Numbered from the stretch's first letter, positions 23,231 to 35,565 are shown. The stretch: DNA of 64,000 bases from Gaeumannomyces sp. JS-464 (GCA_002197995.1 NGZR01000003.1:4526001-4590000); one strand, 5' to 3'. Made by a program: numbers and translations. Notes: generated by a model from the letters alone, not told the origin.

Positions 23231-26200
23231 AAAAGCTCGACATAAAAAAGGCCGTATTTTAAAGCGGCGTTTAACTAAACGAGCTATTACGACGAAAAAC
23301 GTATATTATATACCAGTTCGACAAAAAGGTTATCGGATGGTATTTTCGGAAACCTTAAAACGTTTGCATGTTTAAAGTTATAAAGCCCGAGTACGACAGC
23401 GAAGGAAAATAGCAAACCGTTTCCGAGCCCGAGGATTTAAAAGAAAAAGCCCGAAAAAAGCTTTTAAACTAAACACACCTTTTTCGAAAGTCGGAAAATT
23501 CTAATACCAACGCTAAAATAAACTAAAAAGGTTAAACCTTCGAAATAGCCGAGTTTTAAAAACGAGCAAAAGGCTTAAACGGCGAAACTTTTATATTTAT
23601 AATTCGCGAAATTCAAATAAGCTGGAAAAACTAGCGCGCTTTTACACCTTTCGATATTTCCAAATGCTTTTAAAACGTTAAGGTTTTAAAATACCCATAT
23701 AGCCCGTTATATTACGCTACCGTAACGGACGAAAACGACGGCTAACTTTTATCGTGGTTTAACGATTAACAAAAAATTAAATATGCTAGTTATAAGTCCG
23801 ACAACGCAAACAAATTAAAATAAACTGCGTTAAATTTCGAAAACCACCTTAGCATTAATATAAAACACTTTAAACATTTATACCTTTTTTAAGCAAAATG
23901 CATTTACGAAAAATGCAAATTTCATTTACGATTTAAGCTTAAATACGATTTTTTTTACGAAAGTTAAAAAGCGAGCCAAAAATTAAACCCCGTTTAGCAT
24001 TTCAATTGCCACGGTAAAAACCAGCCCGGATTGGCAAGTTTATTGCAATTTTTAAGCTTAACGAACGGCATTTAATGCTGTATATTATTAGGACACTCGA
24101 TTAAGGAAAGTGCAAAATTGTAAAGTGCAAAAAGCATATGTTATAAAAAGCGAAAGCTTAGCATTAAAGGATTACGCGGGCGTACGTACCGTTTAACCCG
24201 AATAAAAAAACGAACGTACGGTATTCGTTCTTCCTATTAAAAAACTAAGTAAACTATTTAAACGAAAAGCACGAAATAAAAAAAAGGAAAAACTAATAAA
24301 AACCCTCGCAATAGTAAAATCAAATTAACTATACGACCTATTAACATTCCGGATGGAATATTAAAAAAAAAGGTTAAAGTGATAATTAATTGCGAAGTAT
24401 AAAACAATTATATATCGCTATAAACGGTTAAACGGTATGGCATTTTTACAAATCGGAAACGCAAACCGTATTAATTAAAAACGGTCGAAAAAATACCTAT
24501 CGTTTATAATAAAAAATAAATCGACCGAAAAATACAACTAATAATATTACGCACCCGGAATAGGGAAAACGTTATTATTATATTGGATAAGCTGGATATA
24601 AAAAAAGGAAATGTAATTTTTAAAATTTTTTAGTTTAAAAATAATAACCCGCGGATAAATTGGGTTATCGGCTAAGTTTAATAAAAAAGCTACGAATAAT
24701 TAAAACGGTTTACCAATTACGAACTTTAAACCGTAAATATAAAAAGTAACGAAAGGAAGTTATAACGGTAATAAAACTTAGCAATCCACTTTTGCATTTA
24801 ACATTAACAAATACGCGATTATTTAAAGCGGAAAACGATTAAAACAATTTAACTAATATTAAAAAACGGTTTACGAATATTTTAAAGGAATACCATAAAT
24901 ACGAAAAATTATTTCGGAAAAATTTAAAAACGGTGCTTCCCGAATATAAACCGTTCGATTTTAAAATTAAATTTAAGCTAAAAACGCAGTTTAAATACTA
25001 AAAGTTATATTAGTTTAACTTTCGGCAATAGGAAATGCTAAAAAAACAATTAAAAAAACACCTACGAAAGGGATATATTAAACTTTTCGATTTTTTAATA
25101 AAATACGGAATTTTATAAAAAAGGAAAAAAAACGGGACGAAGCGAATGTATATTAATTGCCGCCCGTTAAACGAAGCTACGATAAAAAACCGATATTTTT
25201 TGCTTTTTATCGATAAATTACGAAATAAGCTTGGTAAAGCCTAATATTTTACGATTTTAAACCTACGGAAAGCTTATAACTTAATACGAATTAAAAAAGG
25301 CTAAAAGTGGTTTACGGTTTTTAAAATAAAGCTCGGGTGCTACGAATTTTTAATAATAATTTTCGGGCTTACTAATGCATTAGCCACGTTTTAAAAGATA
25401 ATTAATTACGTATTGCGCAAATATTTCGACGTTTTTATTTTCGCGTATTTGGACGATATTTTAATTTTTTCGAAAACGATGGAAAAGCATAACTAGCACG
25501 TGCATAAAGTGCTTTAAAAATTATTAAACGCAAAGCTTTTTATTAAATTAGAAAAGTGCGAATAGCATTCGCAAAAAATCGCTTTTTTAAAATTCGTAAT
25601 TATATTTGGACAAATTTGCATAAACTTTAAAAAGGTCGAAAAAATTAAAAAATGGCTTATATTTAAAAACGTTACAAAAATACAAAGGTTTTTAAGGTTT
25701 TTAAACTTTTATAAACGGTTTATTCGTAAATATAGCAAAACCGCTATACTATTTACGAATTTTACCAAAAATAACCACTAGTTTTATTAAAAAAAACAAA
25801 AATAAAAAGCTTTCGAGCAATTATAAAACGTCGTATTAAAAACCAATATTAATACTTTTAAATTTAAAAAAAACCTTTCGAAGTTAAAATTAACGCGTTG
25901 GATTACGCGATCGGCGGCTAATTCGGATAGCGAAACGATTAAAAACGGTTATACTTTTATGCATTTTTTTCGCAAAAGTTAAACAAATTTAAATTAAACT
26001 ACCAAATTTACGATAAAAAACTTTTAGCAATTATCCGAATATTTAAAAAATGGTAACCGCATTTTTATAAAGCGAAGCATTAAGTTATAATATATATAAA
26101 CCATAAAAATTTAACATACTTTACTATAAGTAAAAACTTAAATAAGCGATAAGTTCGTTAAAGCGAGTTTTTGCAAAACTACGACATCCGGATCGAATAC

Positions 26201-26365
26201 CGGAAAAGGTCGGAAAACGGCCGGGCGGACGTTTTAAACCGACGATCGAACTATTAGGTTATAATACTTAAAAAAATACGAATAATTTTAGCGGAAAAAC
26301 TAAACGGATTTTTGGTTCCGGCATAAAAGATACTCGTTAAAACGGTTCGATAAAGAAAAGTTTGG
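23231..26365 (+). pseudogene. A1 pol, first part: protease, reverse transcriptase, RNase H
   Basis: A degenerate protease segment with NNYISL is at about 24390-24470. Reverse transcriptase is at about 24960-25760, with KNGTKRMYINCRPLNEA, the FGLTNA motif and YLDDILIFSKT (catalytic aspartates at 25452-25457). RNase H is at about 25870-26260, with EVKINALDYAIGG, YDKKLLAII and RIEYRKRSENGRADVL. Many TAG/TAA codons interrupt the frame. The coding continues at 41093 beyond the A2 insertion; TTTGG at 26361-26365 is the target duplication. Confidence 0.85.
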
Positions 26366-26842
26366 TATTACAATTAAGGGTTTGCTTTTAAGGTAAAGCA
26401 CTTCGGGGGTAGTAAGGACAGTATCGTTAGTGCTGGTGGATAAAAAAACACGTAACTTAAAAAGACAATTTAATTGCTTGCCCTAAGGGATGCTTAAAAG
26501 CTAACTTAAGTTAATTAATGCCGAAGCCTTAATTAAAGCTACTTAAAACAGTAAAAAATCCATTTTTTATATACACGCTGCCTTTTGCCTTACGTTGGGT
26601 TAAATTTGTGGATTTGTAGTTTCGCTAACACAAATCCAAAAATCCTTTTAGCTTTATAAATTTGTAATTTCGCTAACATAAATTTAAAAATCTTTTTAGC
26701 TTTATAAATTTGTGGTCCTTTTAATACAAATCCAAAAATCCAGCTAAAGTTACGTAACTTTACGTATCCGGGTGCGGGGTAAAGGCACCGCTTAAGGCCC
26801 TTGCCGTTTTACCGCCTTAGGGCTTGCATATTAATCGTAACA
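26366..26842 (-). repeat. A2 3' LTR
   Basis: 477 bp, reverse complement of the A1 LTRs, with the same three internal tandem repeats and the GCCGAAGC...TTAATTAA block. Confidence 0.88.
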
Positions 26843-26957
26843 TTAGGTTTCCCTTTTTAAGCTAAATCCTTTTAACCACGTTTTATCGCCCCGCTTTTTG
26901 TTAATAGTAAGTATTTTCCTTTTTTACTATTTCCCATCCCCTTTTTGGTTTAACAAA

Positions 26958-27470
26958 ATGTTTGGTCGGGTGCGAAAACGTTTTTTTGCGAAAAAAACCC
27001 TTTAGCGCAAAAACCTGCTTACTTAAATCGTTTTTTCCTTTATTAAAATGCCTTTTTGCTTTTTTTATTACGAGGTTTTAAAGCGTGAAAAGTGCGAAGC
27101 CTCCTTTTAAAACTCTTTTCGGTGCGTGGAATGCTTTAATCGGAACCGTATAAATTGTAATATTTTAAATCCTTCGCCCGAGCAGCTTCGTTTTATCGGC
27201 TTTTAATATTAGCAAATAAAAGCGGAAGTTAAAACGGTGGAAGAAAAACGTCGCGTTTTGGATAACAAACGTTATACTTTGGATAATAAACTCGAGCGTT
27301 TGTAAAAACAAAAAAAAATATAGTTTAAAAAGAAAATGCGTGCAATCCGTTATGGTATTAACGCTATAAAGGAATTAAAGCGTGTTAAGCGGGAAGAGGC
27401 TAACCGGGAAGCTCGCCGGGCTTTTTTACAGTTTAAGCCATCCATAGCTTTTTCTTTTTCCTTTGGTTAG
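26958..27470 (+). pseudogene. Conserved antisense ORF of chromovirus A2 (171 codons)
   Basis: This frame runs opposite to A2's gag-pol, between the pol end and the 3' LTR, from ATG 26958 to TAG 27470. It holds several RIP stops but is collinear with three other copies (42574-43084, 35566-36054, 48833-49321). It starts MFGRVRKR; a middle segment has MPFCFFYYEVLKREKC and CVEC spacing, where some Tyr are likely RIP-altered Cys. A charged heptad-like part contains VEEKRRVLDNKRYTLDNKLE, then MRAIRYGINAIKELKRVKRE. I infer a small protein with a cysteine (zinc-type) module and a coiled coil. Function is unknown; many fungal genomes carry similar 'hypothetical' proteins beside Gypsy elements, from memory only. 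Confidence 0.6.
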
Positions 27471-27560
27471 TAAATGTCCGGGGTTAATCCTAACTTAAAC
27501 CTGTTTGCTTTTTTTAACCGGGGTAAGTTGTAACTTTTTTTAACAACTTTTTTAAATCCT

Positions 27561-27624
27561 ATAACGCATTAGGCGTGGCTTTGGTTTTTTTGCCGAGGTT
27601 TCGGGTTCGAATCCCGGCACGACC
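27561..27624 (+). other. tRNA-like sequence with B-box between the antisense ORF and pol end of A2
   Basis: GGTTCGAATCC at 27604-27614 is a perfect Pol III B-box/T-arm core within CGGGTTCGAATCCCG, followed by GCACGACC like an acceptor 3' strand. An A-box-like GCGCATTAGGC-type stretch sits about 45 nt upstream. No clean cloverleaf forms. The same segment is recognisable in A1 at about 42423-42500 (minus), so it belongs to family A rather than being a new insertion. Confidence 0.45.
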
Positions 27625-27674
27625 GTAAAGGTCGATAAGTTTTCGGGCTTACCCCGGAGCTTATCGAACTTTTA

Positions 27675-27901
27675 TCCTTTTTTTTTTTTGCTAACCGTTC
27701 GGCGCAAACTTTTCTGCTTTATTTGGTTCCGGTAAGTGCTATTTCCTTTTAACCTAATAGTAAAGCGGTATTATTTATAAAACCTATTTTATAAATCCCG
27801 GGTTCGATTTCCGGCTGGGCTAAAAAAACCGGCGGTTTTTTTTTAAAAATATCGCGGATGTTTTTAAAAAAAATCGTCGTTTCGCCGTCCTTTTACTAAC
27901 C
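27675..27901 (+). mobile_element. Candidate tRNA-derived SINE-like insertion in A2
   Basis: A1 lacks this segment. It is bordered by related direct repeats, TCCTTTT...GCTAACC (27675-27696) and TCCTTTTACTAACC (27888-27901), longer than the five-base LTR-type duplications. Inside is GGGTTCGATTTCCGG (27800-27814) followed by CTGGGCT, a T-arm plus acceptor-like end. Upstream is ATAGTAAAGCGG, an A-box-like match, and a perfect TTTATAAAA/TTTTATAAA hairpin. This fits a tRNA-derived retroposed element, but the tRNA identity cannot be fixed. Confidence 0.4.
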
Positions 27902-29481
27902 TTTTTATAAGCGTTTTTGCCGGTATTTCGCTAAAACTTCCTAGCAATTTATAAGGTTGGTTTTTTTTTTACATGTTTTTTTCGTAGCCGTACCTTTTTT
28001 ATTTAACCAGGTACTTTTTAAGCTTGCGTTTTAGCCTATAATCCAAAATTTTTTCGATTTTGTATTTTTATTCCGGGTTAATTTTTATTAACTCGTTGCT
28101 TTTAAAACCCGGTAACGTTAATTCGAATAGGGAAATATGAAAAACCGGGTGGGATTTTATGGTTAGCGGTAATCGGAATTTGTAATTTACGTCCGAAACC
28201 TTTTTTAATATTTTAAAAGGTTTTAATTTTTTATGGTTTAGTTTATCGCTCGGTCGTTTCGTTTTAATATTTCGTCGAAAAAAATAAACGCTATTTTTTT
28301 TTAAAGGTCGGTTTTTCGATTTTTTTTTTGTTTGCTTAAGTGGCTATGCGGTGCCGTAGTTTTTTTAGCTTTGCTTAAAAGTGTTTATGCAATTTAGTAA
28401 GCTCCGTTATTTGTATTTCCGTTACTAAGGCATGTTTTCCTGCTTTGGGTTTTTTATACGCTATAAGCGTAAACCCGTAATTCGTATAAAACGGTATAAT
28501 TTTTATGCTTTTATAAATTAAACTGTTATAAACGAATTAAACCATAGGGAGTAGTTATACCTAATCGTTTTGTTTATAATTAACGTAGTAACGTAAATAT
28601 TGTTTTATAGTTTAATTTGTCCGTTTCGTTTATCCATTTGTTTAAAAGTAGTAGGCTATAAATAAAAAGTGCTCCGCTTTTAGCCTATTTATAAGCCTTT
28701 TCCAAAATTTGCTTATAAATAGCTTGTTTTTATTCGTAATTAAACGGTTCGGCGTGCCGTATTCCGCTATTACGTGTTTAATAAAAACGTACGCTAGCTT
28801 TATAGCGTCGCTGTTTTTTTTATATGGTAAAAATAAAGCGTATTTGGTAAGCTTATTTATTATTACTAATACATTATCGTATTTTACTTTAATTAACGGT
28901 TTTTTAAATTGGGAAAGTTTAATAACGAAATTTATAATAACTTTTTGCTATGCTTTATCCGGTGCTAGTAAAAGTTATAATAACTTATACGGTTTATGCT
29001 TGTTGGTTTTGTTTTTAGCATAACTTTCGCAATTTTTTATTGCGTTTTATATTTCGGCTCGAGTTTTTGCAAACCCGTAATATTATTATAGCCGTTTTTA
29101 CGTTTTTTTCACATTTTAGTAACCGTATACTAGCTGGCTGTAAATTTGTTGGTTTTTTTTAAAGTTTAAACTTTTTTTATCGGATCGTTTTAACGAGCGT
29201 TTTTTATGCCGGGATTAAAAATCCGTTTGGTTTTTCCGTTAAAATTACTCGTGTTTTTTTAAGTATTACAACCTAATAGTCCGGTTATCGGCTTAAAACG
29301 TCCGCCCGGCCGTTTTCCGACCTTTTCCGATACTCGACCCGGATATCGTAGTTTTGCAAAAACTCGTTTTAACGGATTTATCGTTTGTTTAGGTTTTTAC
29401 TTATAGTAAAATGCGTTAGGTTTTTATAATTCGTATATATTATAATTTAATGCTTCGCTTTATAAAAGTGTAGCCGCCATT
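27902..29481 (-). pseudogene. A2 pol, last part: RNase H end, integrase, chromodomain
   Basis: On the minus strand the RNase H tail (RIEYRKRSENGRADVL-like) is near 29350-29280. The integrase core is at about 29020-28640, with KYDNVLVIINKLTKYALFLP and AEYGTPNRLIT-type motifs. The chromodomain is near 28120-27980. All are interrupted by RIP stops. It continues A2 coding from 36664 across the B1 insertion. Confidence 0.8.
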
Positions 29482-29971
29482 TGTTACGACCAAACACAAG
29501 GACAAAAAGCGGGGAAAAGGAGGGAACGGTAGCTTAAAGCACTACGGACCCCGAGCGGGGCACGATTACGCCCGGAGCCCTCCTCCTTTTATTACGTAAC
29601 CAGGTTACCTAAGCCGAAAGTAATTTGTAATTTGCCAAAAATCACAAATTACAGGAAAAAGTGATTTGTGATTTGCCAAAAATTATAAATCGCAAGGAAA
29701 GTAATTTGTAATTTACCAAAAATTATAAATTAGGGACGATTGCCACATAAAAACTACGAATATAAAAAGGGGAGGTTTTTTACCATTTTAAATAGTTTGG
29801 ATTAAAACTTCGGCATTAATTAACTTAAGTTAGCTTTAAAGCACCCCTTTAGGCAAGCAATTAAACTATTATCGCTAAGTTACCCAGTTTTTTTAAAACC
29901 CCCTAATTAGCGTATTGTTTTAGCACCTTTTTTAGGTGTTTTACCTTAAAAGCAAAAGCTTATTTGTAACA
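29482..29971 (+). repeat. B1 5' LTR
   Basis: 490 bp, TGTTACGACC...TTTGTAACA. About three tandem 40-nt units (29617-29735) each form a hairpin around AATTTGCCAAAAATTACAAA. A GAGTATAAAAAGG-type TATA box follows at about 29757-29770, then TTCGGCATTAATTAAC. Confidence 0.9.
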
Positions 29972-31000
29972 TTTTAATTAATCCTATTTAGCACTTACCG
30001 GAAGTACGAACAGTACGATAATAGCGATTTTAAAAGCTAGTAAAACAACGTTTACGGTTAGTTTCGATTACGGTAGCGTAACTTACATTACCGCCAATGC
30101 TTTTAGCCTTTTTTAACTTGTAATTAAGGAATTACAATAAAGCAAAAACAAATTAGCCGAAGTTAAAGCTAAAGCGACCGGAATCGGCGGTTAGTTAAAA
30201 CCCACGGTGCTTACGTATAAGTTCCCTACATTTAACAAGTACGATAGGAAGGAAAAAAAGCTAAGGATTTTCTTTACTAAATGCAAAGGGTACTTTTTGT
30301 TTTACTAAGCCTATTTCGAACGAAAAAAATAAAAGGTTACTTACGCCGCCACGCGTTTAAATGGTAAAATTAAAAATTAGTTCGAACTTATGTGGGCGGA
30401 TTATTTAAAAGGATACGACGAGTTTAGCGAGGATATAAAGGTCGTATTTGCCAGCTTTAACCGGTTTAAAGAAAAAATCGCCAAAATGTTTGGATAAATC
30501 GACGAAAAACGAGTGGCCGAAAAAAAGCTATTTTAACTCCAATAAAAAAAAGCAACGTCGATTTACGTTTTAAAATTTTAGCGATTTGTTAATAAATTCG
30601 ATTGGATTAAGTAAATTAAAATTACTTACTTTTATAATGGTTTACGAAACGATGTAAAAAACGAAATGGCTAAGGTTAAACGATTAAAAGCCTTCGCCGA
30701 ATACGTTATTACGGCCGTTAGGATTAGCGATAAGCTGTACGAACGAAAGCTGGAAAAAAAAGGCTAGTAACCTAAAATTGTAATGCAAAGTAAAGCTAAT
30801 TAAAAAAAAGCTAGGTAGTAATAATTAATAGCGTTAAAGACATACTTTAAACTTATAAATTTTAATGCGAAAGCCACGTATTAAAAAAAAGTCCGATTTT
30901 AGGATTTTAAAAATGGGAAGTGCTTTAAATGTAGCCAGTTAAGCCATATAAAAAAAACTGCCCGTAATGCAGTAAACGTTAAACAACGGTAACCCGGAGG
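29972..31000 (+). pseudogene. B1 gag, RIP-inactivated
   Basis: A degenerate capsid frame that ends in a well-preserved zinc knuckle at 30921-30962, CFKCSQLSHIKKNC, matching CX2CX4HX4C. Stops TAG/TAA recur upstream. Confidence 0.75.
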
Positions 31001-34000
31001 ACGGAAAATAGGAAAGACGACAACTTGTGCCCCAGGGTAACGTTTAATTAAACTTTTTGTTATAAGGACTTATACCCGGTGCACTAGTTTAATAAAAACG
31101 CATTAGGATGGTTCCTTTAAAAAAGGCTGGCTATAATGCGTAAAGGACTTAGTAAAAGCCTTATTAAGCTCGAATACGATAGCGAAGGTAAGCAGCATGT
31201 TATATGCGAACCTACGAAATTCGAGGAAAAAGAAAATAACGTCGCCCGAATCGCTACCGAAATTAAAGGAATAAGGTAAAAGTTAAACAATTCGGCATTT
31301 AAAAAGGGGTACGAGGCTTTGCTTAGCGAAATTAGCAATAAGAAAGGGATTTCCTTAAATATAAATAACGAGATTAACCGCGAGCCGCTGGGTTAAATTC
31401 ACTTCGTAAAAAGTTACGAAAAGGAATTAGGCTTTAGCTAAACGATTCGAACGTTTAACGTTAGCAAAGCATATACCTCGTTTAAGTTTTTCAAAAACGA
31501 TTAATGGTTTTAAGATTAATTTAAACCATTTAAAAGGGTAATGCGCGAAAAACCGGCCTACGACGACGATAGTTAGTTTTTAAACTAGTTCCGGGATAAT
31601 TAAACCGTAACGTATTACGGGGAACCTTACGACGGGGCCCCGAAAGCGAAACGACGGGATACGAAAAAATATCCGCTCGATTTATTTAAATTTAAATCCT
31701 AATTCGATAAAATATGTTAAACTTTTTTAGGTAAAATGTATATAAAATAAATGCTAATAGCATTTAGCGATTAAGTTAAAAGTTAACTTTTTTTTTAAAA
31801 AGAATGGTAAAAGGCCGGTTAAACACCCAAAGCGAAATTGGCAATTTCCGAAATGGAAGCTTAAAACGGTGGATTTTCGATAAGCTACCGCCATTTTCGC
31901 GCCGTTACTAAAATACCTTATGTTATGCATATTAAAAGTCCTAACATACCATAATTGCGAAAAGCTAAAATGCAAAAATACATATGGAAAAAAAAGTAAA
32001 AGTTTAAACTAACGGGTTTACCCGGTCCGAAATGCTTATAAATAGGAAAAAGGCATTTTAAAAAGTAAAAAACTAAAAAATTTACCCGAAATAAAAGCAC
32101 GGCGTAAAGTATAATAACGAACGAAAACTTTAACCGTTACGAACATCGATTAACATTAACATTTAATGGTTATATTATTACATAAAGGAAAAAAGCTAAA
32201 CGCTTTAATCGATAACGGGGCTTAAAACAATTACCTTTCGTTAAAAGCAGCGAAAAGGTACGGCATTTTAATATAAAGGAAATAAAAACCGTATAGCTTA
32301 AAAATTGTAAAAAGGAAACCAATTACGTTTAATAATAGTTTTATCGATAAAAAAACCGATTATTTTAAATTTCGATATTAACGAAAAATTTTTCGAATAA
32401 TTTTGGATATTATGGATATAAAAAAGGTAAATGTGATTTTAAAAATCCCTTAATTTAAAAAGCATAACTTACGAATAAATTAAACTACCGGCCAGGTTTA
32501 ATGGAAGGAGCTATTAGCAACCGAGGAAGTTTAAAAGCTACGAGCCCCGGGCAATGCGCGAACGACATTACCAAAAGCAGTTATAACGGTAGCAAAATAA
32601 AACAGTTAACCCAAAAAGTTAGCAGTAATAAATTCGCGATTATTTAATAACGATATTAATTAAAACGAACGAGCGAAATTTGTTACCTAAATAAAAAACG
32701 TTTTAAAAAAATACTATAAGTATTAAAGGTTATTTAAAAAAACCCTAATAACCGAACTCCCGGAATATGGGCCGTTCGACTTTAAAATTAAGCTTAAATT
32801 AAAAGCATAATTTAAATACTAAAAGCTGTATTAGCTTAGCTTTTAATAATAGGAAATGTTAAAAAAACAGTTAAAAAAGGACTTACGAAAAGGATTTATT
32901 CGTTTTTCCAGTTCGCTAATAGGATACGGGATTTTTTAAAAGCTTAAAAAAAATGGAACGAATCGAATGTATGTCGATTACCGCCCATTAAACGAGGTTA
33001 TTATAAAAAAATCGGTATCCTTTACCTTTTATTAACGAGTTTAAAAATATGCTCGGAAAAGCCCAATATTTTACAGCTTTGGATTTACGTAAAACTTATA
33101 GCCTATTGCGGATTAAAAAAGGCTAAAAGTGGTTAACGGCTTTTAAAATAAAATTTGGGTGTTATAAATTTTTAATAATAACTTTCGGTTTTATTAATGC
33201 GTTAGCCATATTTTAAAAATAATTAACCACGTGCTACGCGAACACTTTAGGGTTTTCGTACTCGCGTATTTAAATAATATCCTAATTTTTTTAAAAATAA
33301 TAAAAAAATATAAAAAATACGTTTATAAAATGTTTTAAAAGCTACTTAACGCAAAGCTTTAGTTAAATTAAAAAAATGCGTATGGCATATTAAAAAAGTT
33401 ACATTTTTAAAATTCGTAATTATATTAGGACAAATTGCGATAAACCTTAAAAAAGTCGAAAAAGTAAAAAACTAGCCCGTATTTAAAAACGTTAAAAAAA
33501 TACGAAGGTTTTTTAACTTCGTGAACTTTTATAAAAGGTTTATTTAAAAATGCAGCAAAAAAGTAGCATTATTTACGAATTTTACCAAAAATAATACCTA
33601 GTTTTATTAAGGGAAATAAAAATAAAAAGCTTTCGAAATGCTGCGGGACGTAATAATATAAAAGCCAATACTAGTATTACTAAACCCAAAAAAACCATTC
33701 GAAGTTAAAACCGACGCGTTGGATTATGCGATCGGAGGGCAATTCGGATAATAAAACGATTAAAAAAGCTGTATTTGTATGCTTTTTTTTCGCAAAAATT
33801 TAACGGATTTAAATTAAATTACTAAATCCACAATAAAGAATTTTTCGCGATTATCCGAGCTTTTAAAAAATAGCGCCCGTATTTATGCGAAGCAAACTAT
33901 TAGGTCGTAGTGTATATTAATTATAAAAATTTGTTACATTTTACTACGAGTAAAAACTTAAATAAAAAATAAATCCGGTAAAGCGAATTTTTTTAGGATT

Positions 34001-35450
34001 ATAACATTCGGATCGAATACCGGAAAAGATCGGAAAACGGTAAAGCGAATGCTTTTAACCGCCGATTAAACCACGAAATTAACACATTAAAACAAACTCG
34101 TGTAATTTTAACGCAAAAATTTAATGGATTTTTAGTTCCGGCTTAGCGGACGCTAGTTAAAATAGAAAAATAAAAAAAAATAAACCCTTAAAAAAATTTT
34201 ACAAATTTACGGATAGTTGGCCTATAGATATTAAGAAGTAATTAAAACCTAAAAACGCTTTTAGCAGCACCACGGGTTTATAAAAACCCGCGCCGAAGTA
34301 TAAAAAGCAATTAAAAATTGTAAAAGCTATGCAAAAAATAAAGCTAGCAAATACAAACTTTACGGGCTGTTATAACTTTTGCCGGCGTTTAATAGGGTAT
34401 AGCAAAAAGTTATTATAAATTTTATTATTAAACTTTTTAAATCGAAAAAGCTTTTAACGAATGTTTAATACGATAATATCCTAGTAATAGTAAATAGGCT
34501 TACCAAATACGCTTTATTTTTACCTTATAAAAAAAGTAATAATGTTAAAAAAGTTAGTATACACTTTTATTAAAAACGTAATAGCGGAATACGGAACGCC
34601 GAACCGCTTAATTACGGATAAAAATAAGCTATTTATAAGTAAATTTTGGAAAAACTTACGGCTAGTTTAAAAGCAAAGCACTTTTTATCGATTGCTTATT
34701 ATCCGCAAACGAATGGATAAATAAAACGAACGAACTAAACCATAAAATAATACTTACGGCATTACGTTAATTATAAATAAATAACTGGGTATAATTACTT
34801 CTTATAGCACAGTTCGCGTACAATAGTTTAATGCACGAAAGCATAAAAACCATACCGTTTTACGCAAATTACGGGTTTACATTTACGGCGTATAAAAAAC
34901 CTAAAGCGGGAAAGCACGATTTTATAATAAAAATACAAGTGAAAAAGCTTATTAAATTGCATAAACAACTTTAGGAAAAGCTCGAAAAATTACGATAAAG
35001 CATATCCATTTAGGCAAATAAAAAAAGGATTAAAAAATTAACCTTTAAAAAAAAAATAGCGTTTATCTTTTTTAACGTAATATTAAAACAAAACGATTAA
35101 ACGATAAGCTAAACTATAAAAAACTGGGACCTTTTAAAATGCTAAGAAAAATTTCGAACGTTAATTACGAATTTCGATTGCTATTAATTATAAAATCCTA
35201 CCCGGTTTTTTACGTTTTTTTATTCGAACCAGCCCCGTTGGGCTTTAAAAGCAACGAGTTAGTGGAAATTAACGCAAAATAAAAATACGAAGTTGAAAAG
35301 ATTTTAAACGAGGATATAATCGATGGAATTAAGCACTACCTAGTTAAATGGGTAAGGTACGGAGTTAAAAAAAGCATTTAGGAAAAGGAAGTTAACTTTA
35401 AAAAAGCGTTGGAAGCTTTAAAAAAATATTAGCGAAAAGCTTTAAAAAAA
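31001..35450 (+). pseudogene. B1 pol: protease, RT, RNase H, integrase, chromodomain
   Basis: Protease: LIDNGA...NNYLSLKAAKRYGI at about 32200-32275 (DSG changed to DNG). RT at about 32900-33560 includes NGTNRMYVDYRPLNEV and the altered YLNN near 33265. RNase H at about 33700-34090 includes EVKTDALDYAIGGQFG. Integrase is at about 34250-35000. The chromodomain at about 35285-35400 contains YEVEKILNED and HYLVKWVRYG, the domain that targets chromoviruses to methylated-histone chromatin. Nonsense codons and active-site changes make it non-functional. Confidence 0.83.
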
Positions 35451-35565
35451 AAGTTAACCTTTATGCCGAAACTCGAATTTCGATTTAAAACACCCGCATT
35501 AAAGTAAATTTATTAGTTCGAAGTAAAGCTAAAAAGTTAAAATCCGGGTTAATTATAAAATCGGC

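Noticed and set aside
28709..29023. Hydrophobic 104-codon plus-strand frame, also seen at 41236-41550 in mirror orientation
   Set aside because: It is the reverse complement of the integrase core of A2 and A1; its conservation follows from the sense coding strand.
31754..31975. Antisense frame in B1, also at 52910-53131 in B2
   Set aside because: It lies opposite the gag-pol junction, where the sense strand is coding. Unlike the 3' antisense ORF it has no conserved start and no family A counterpart.
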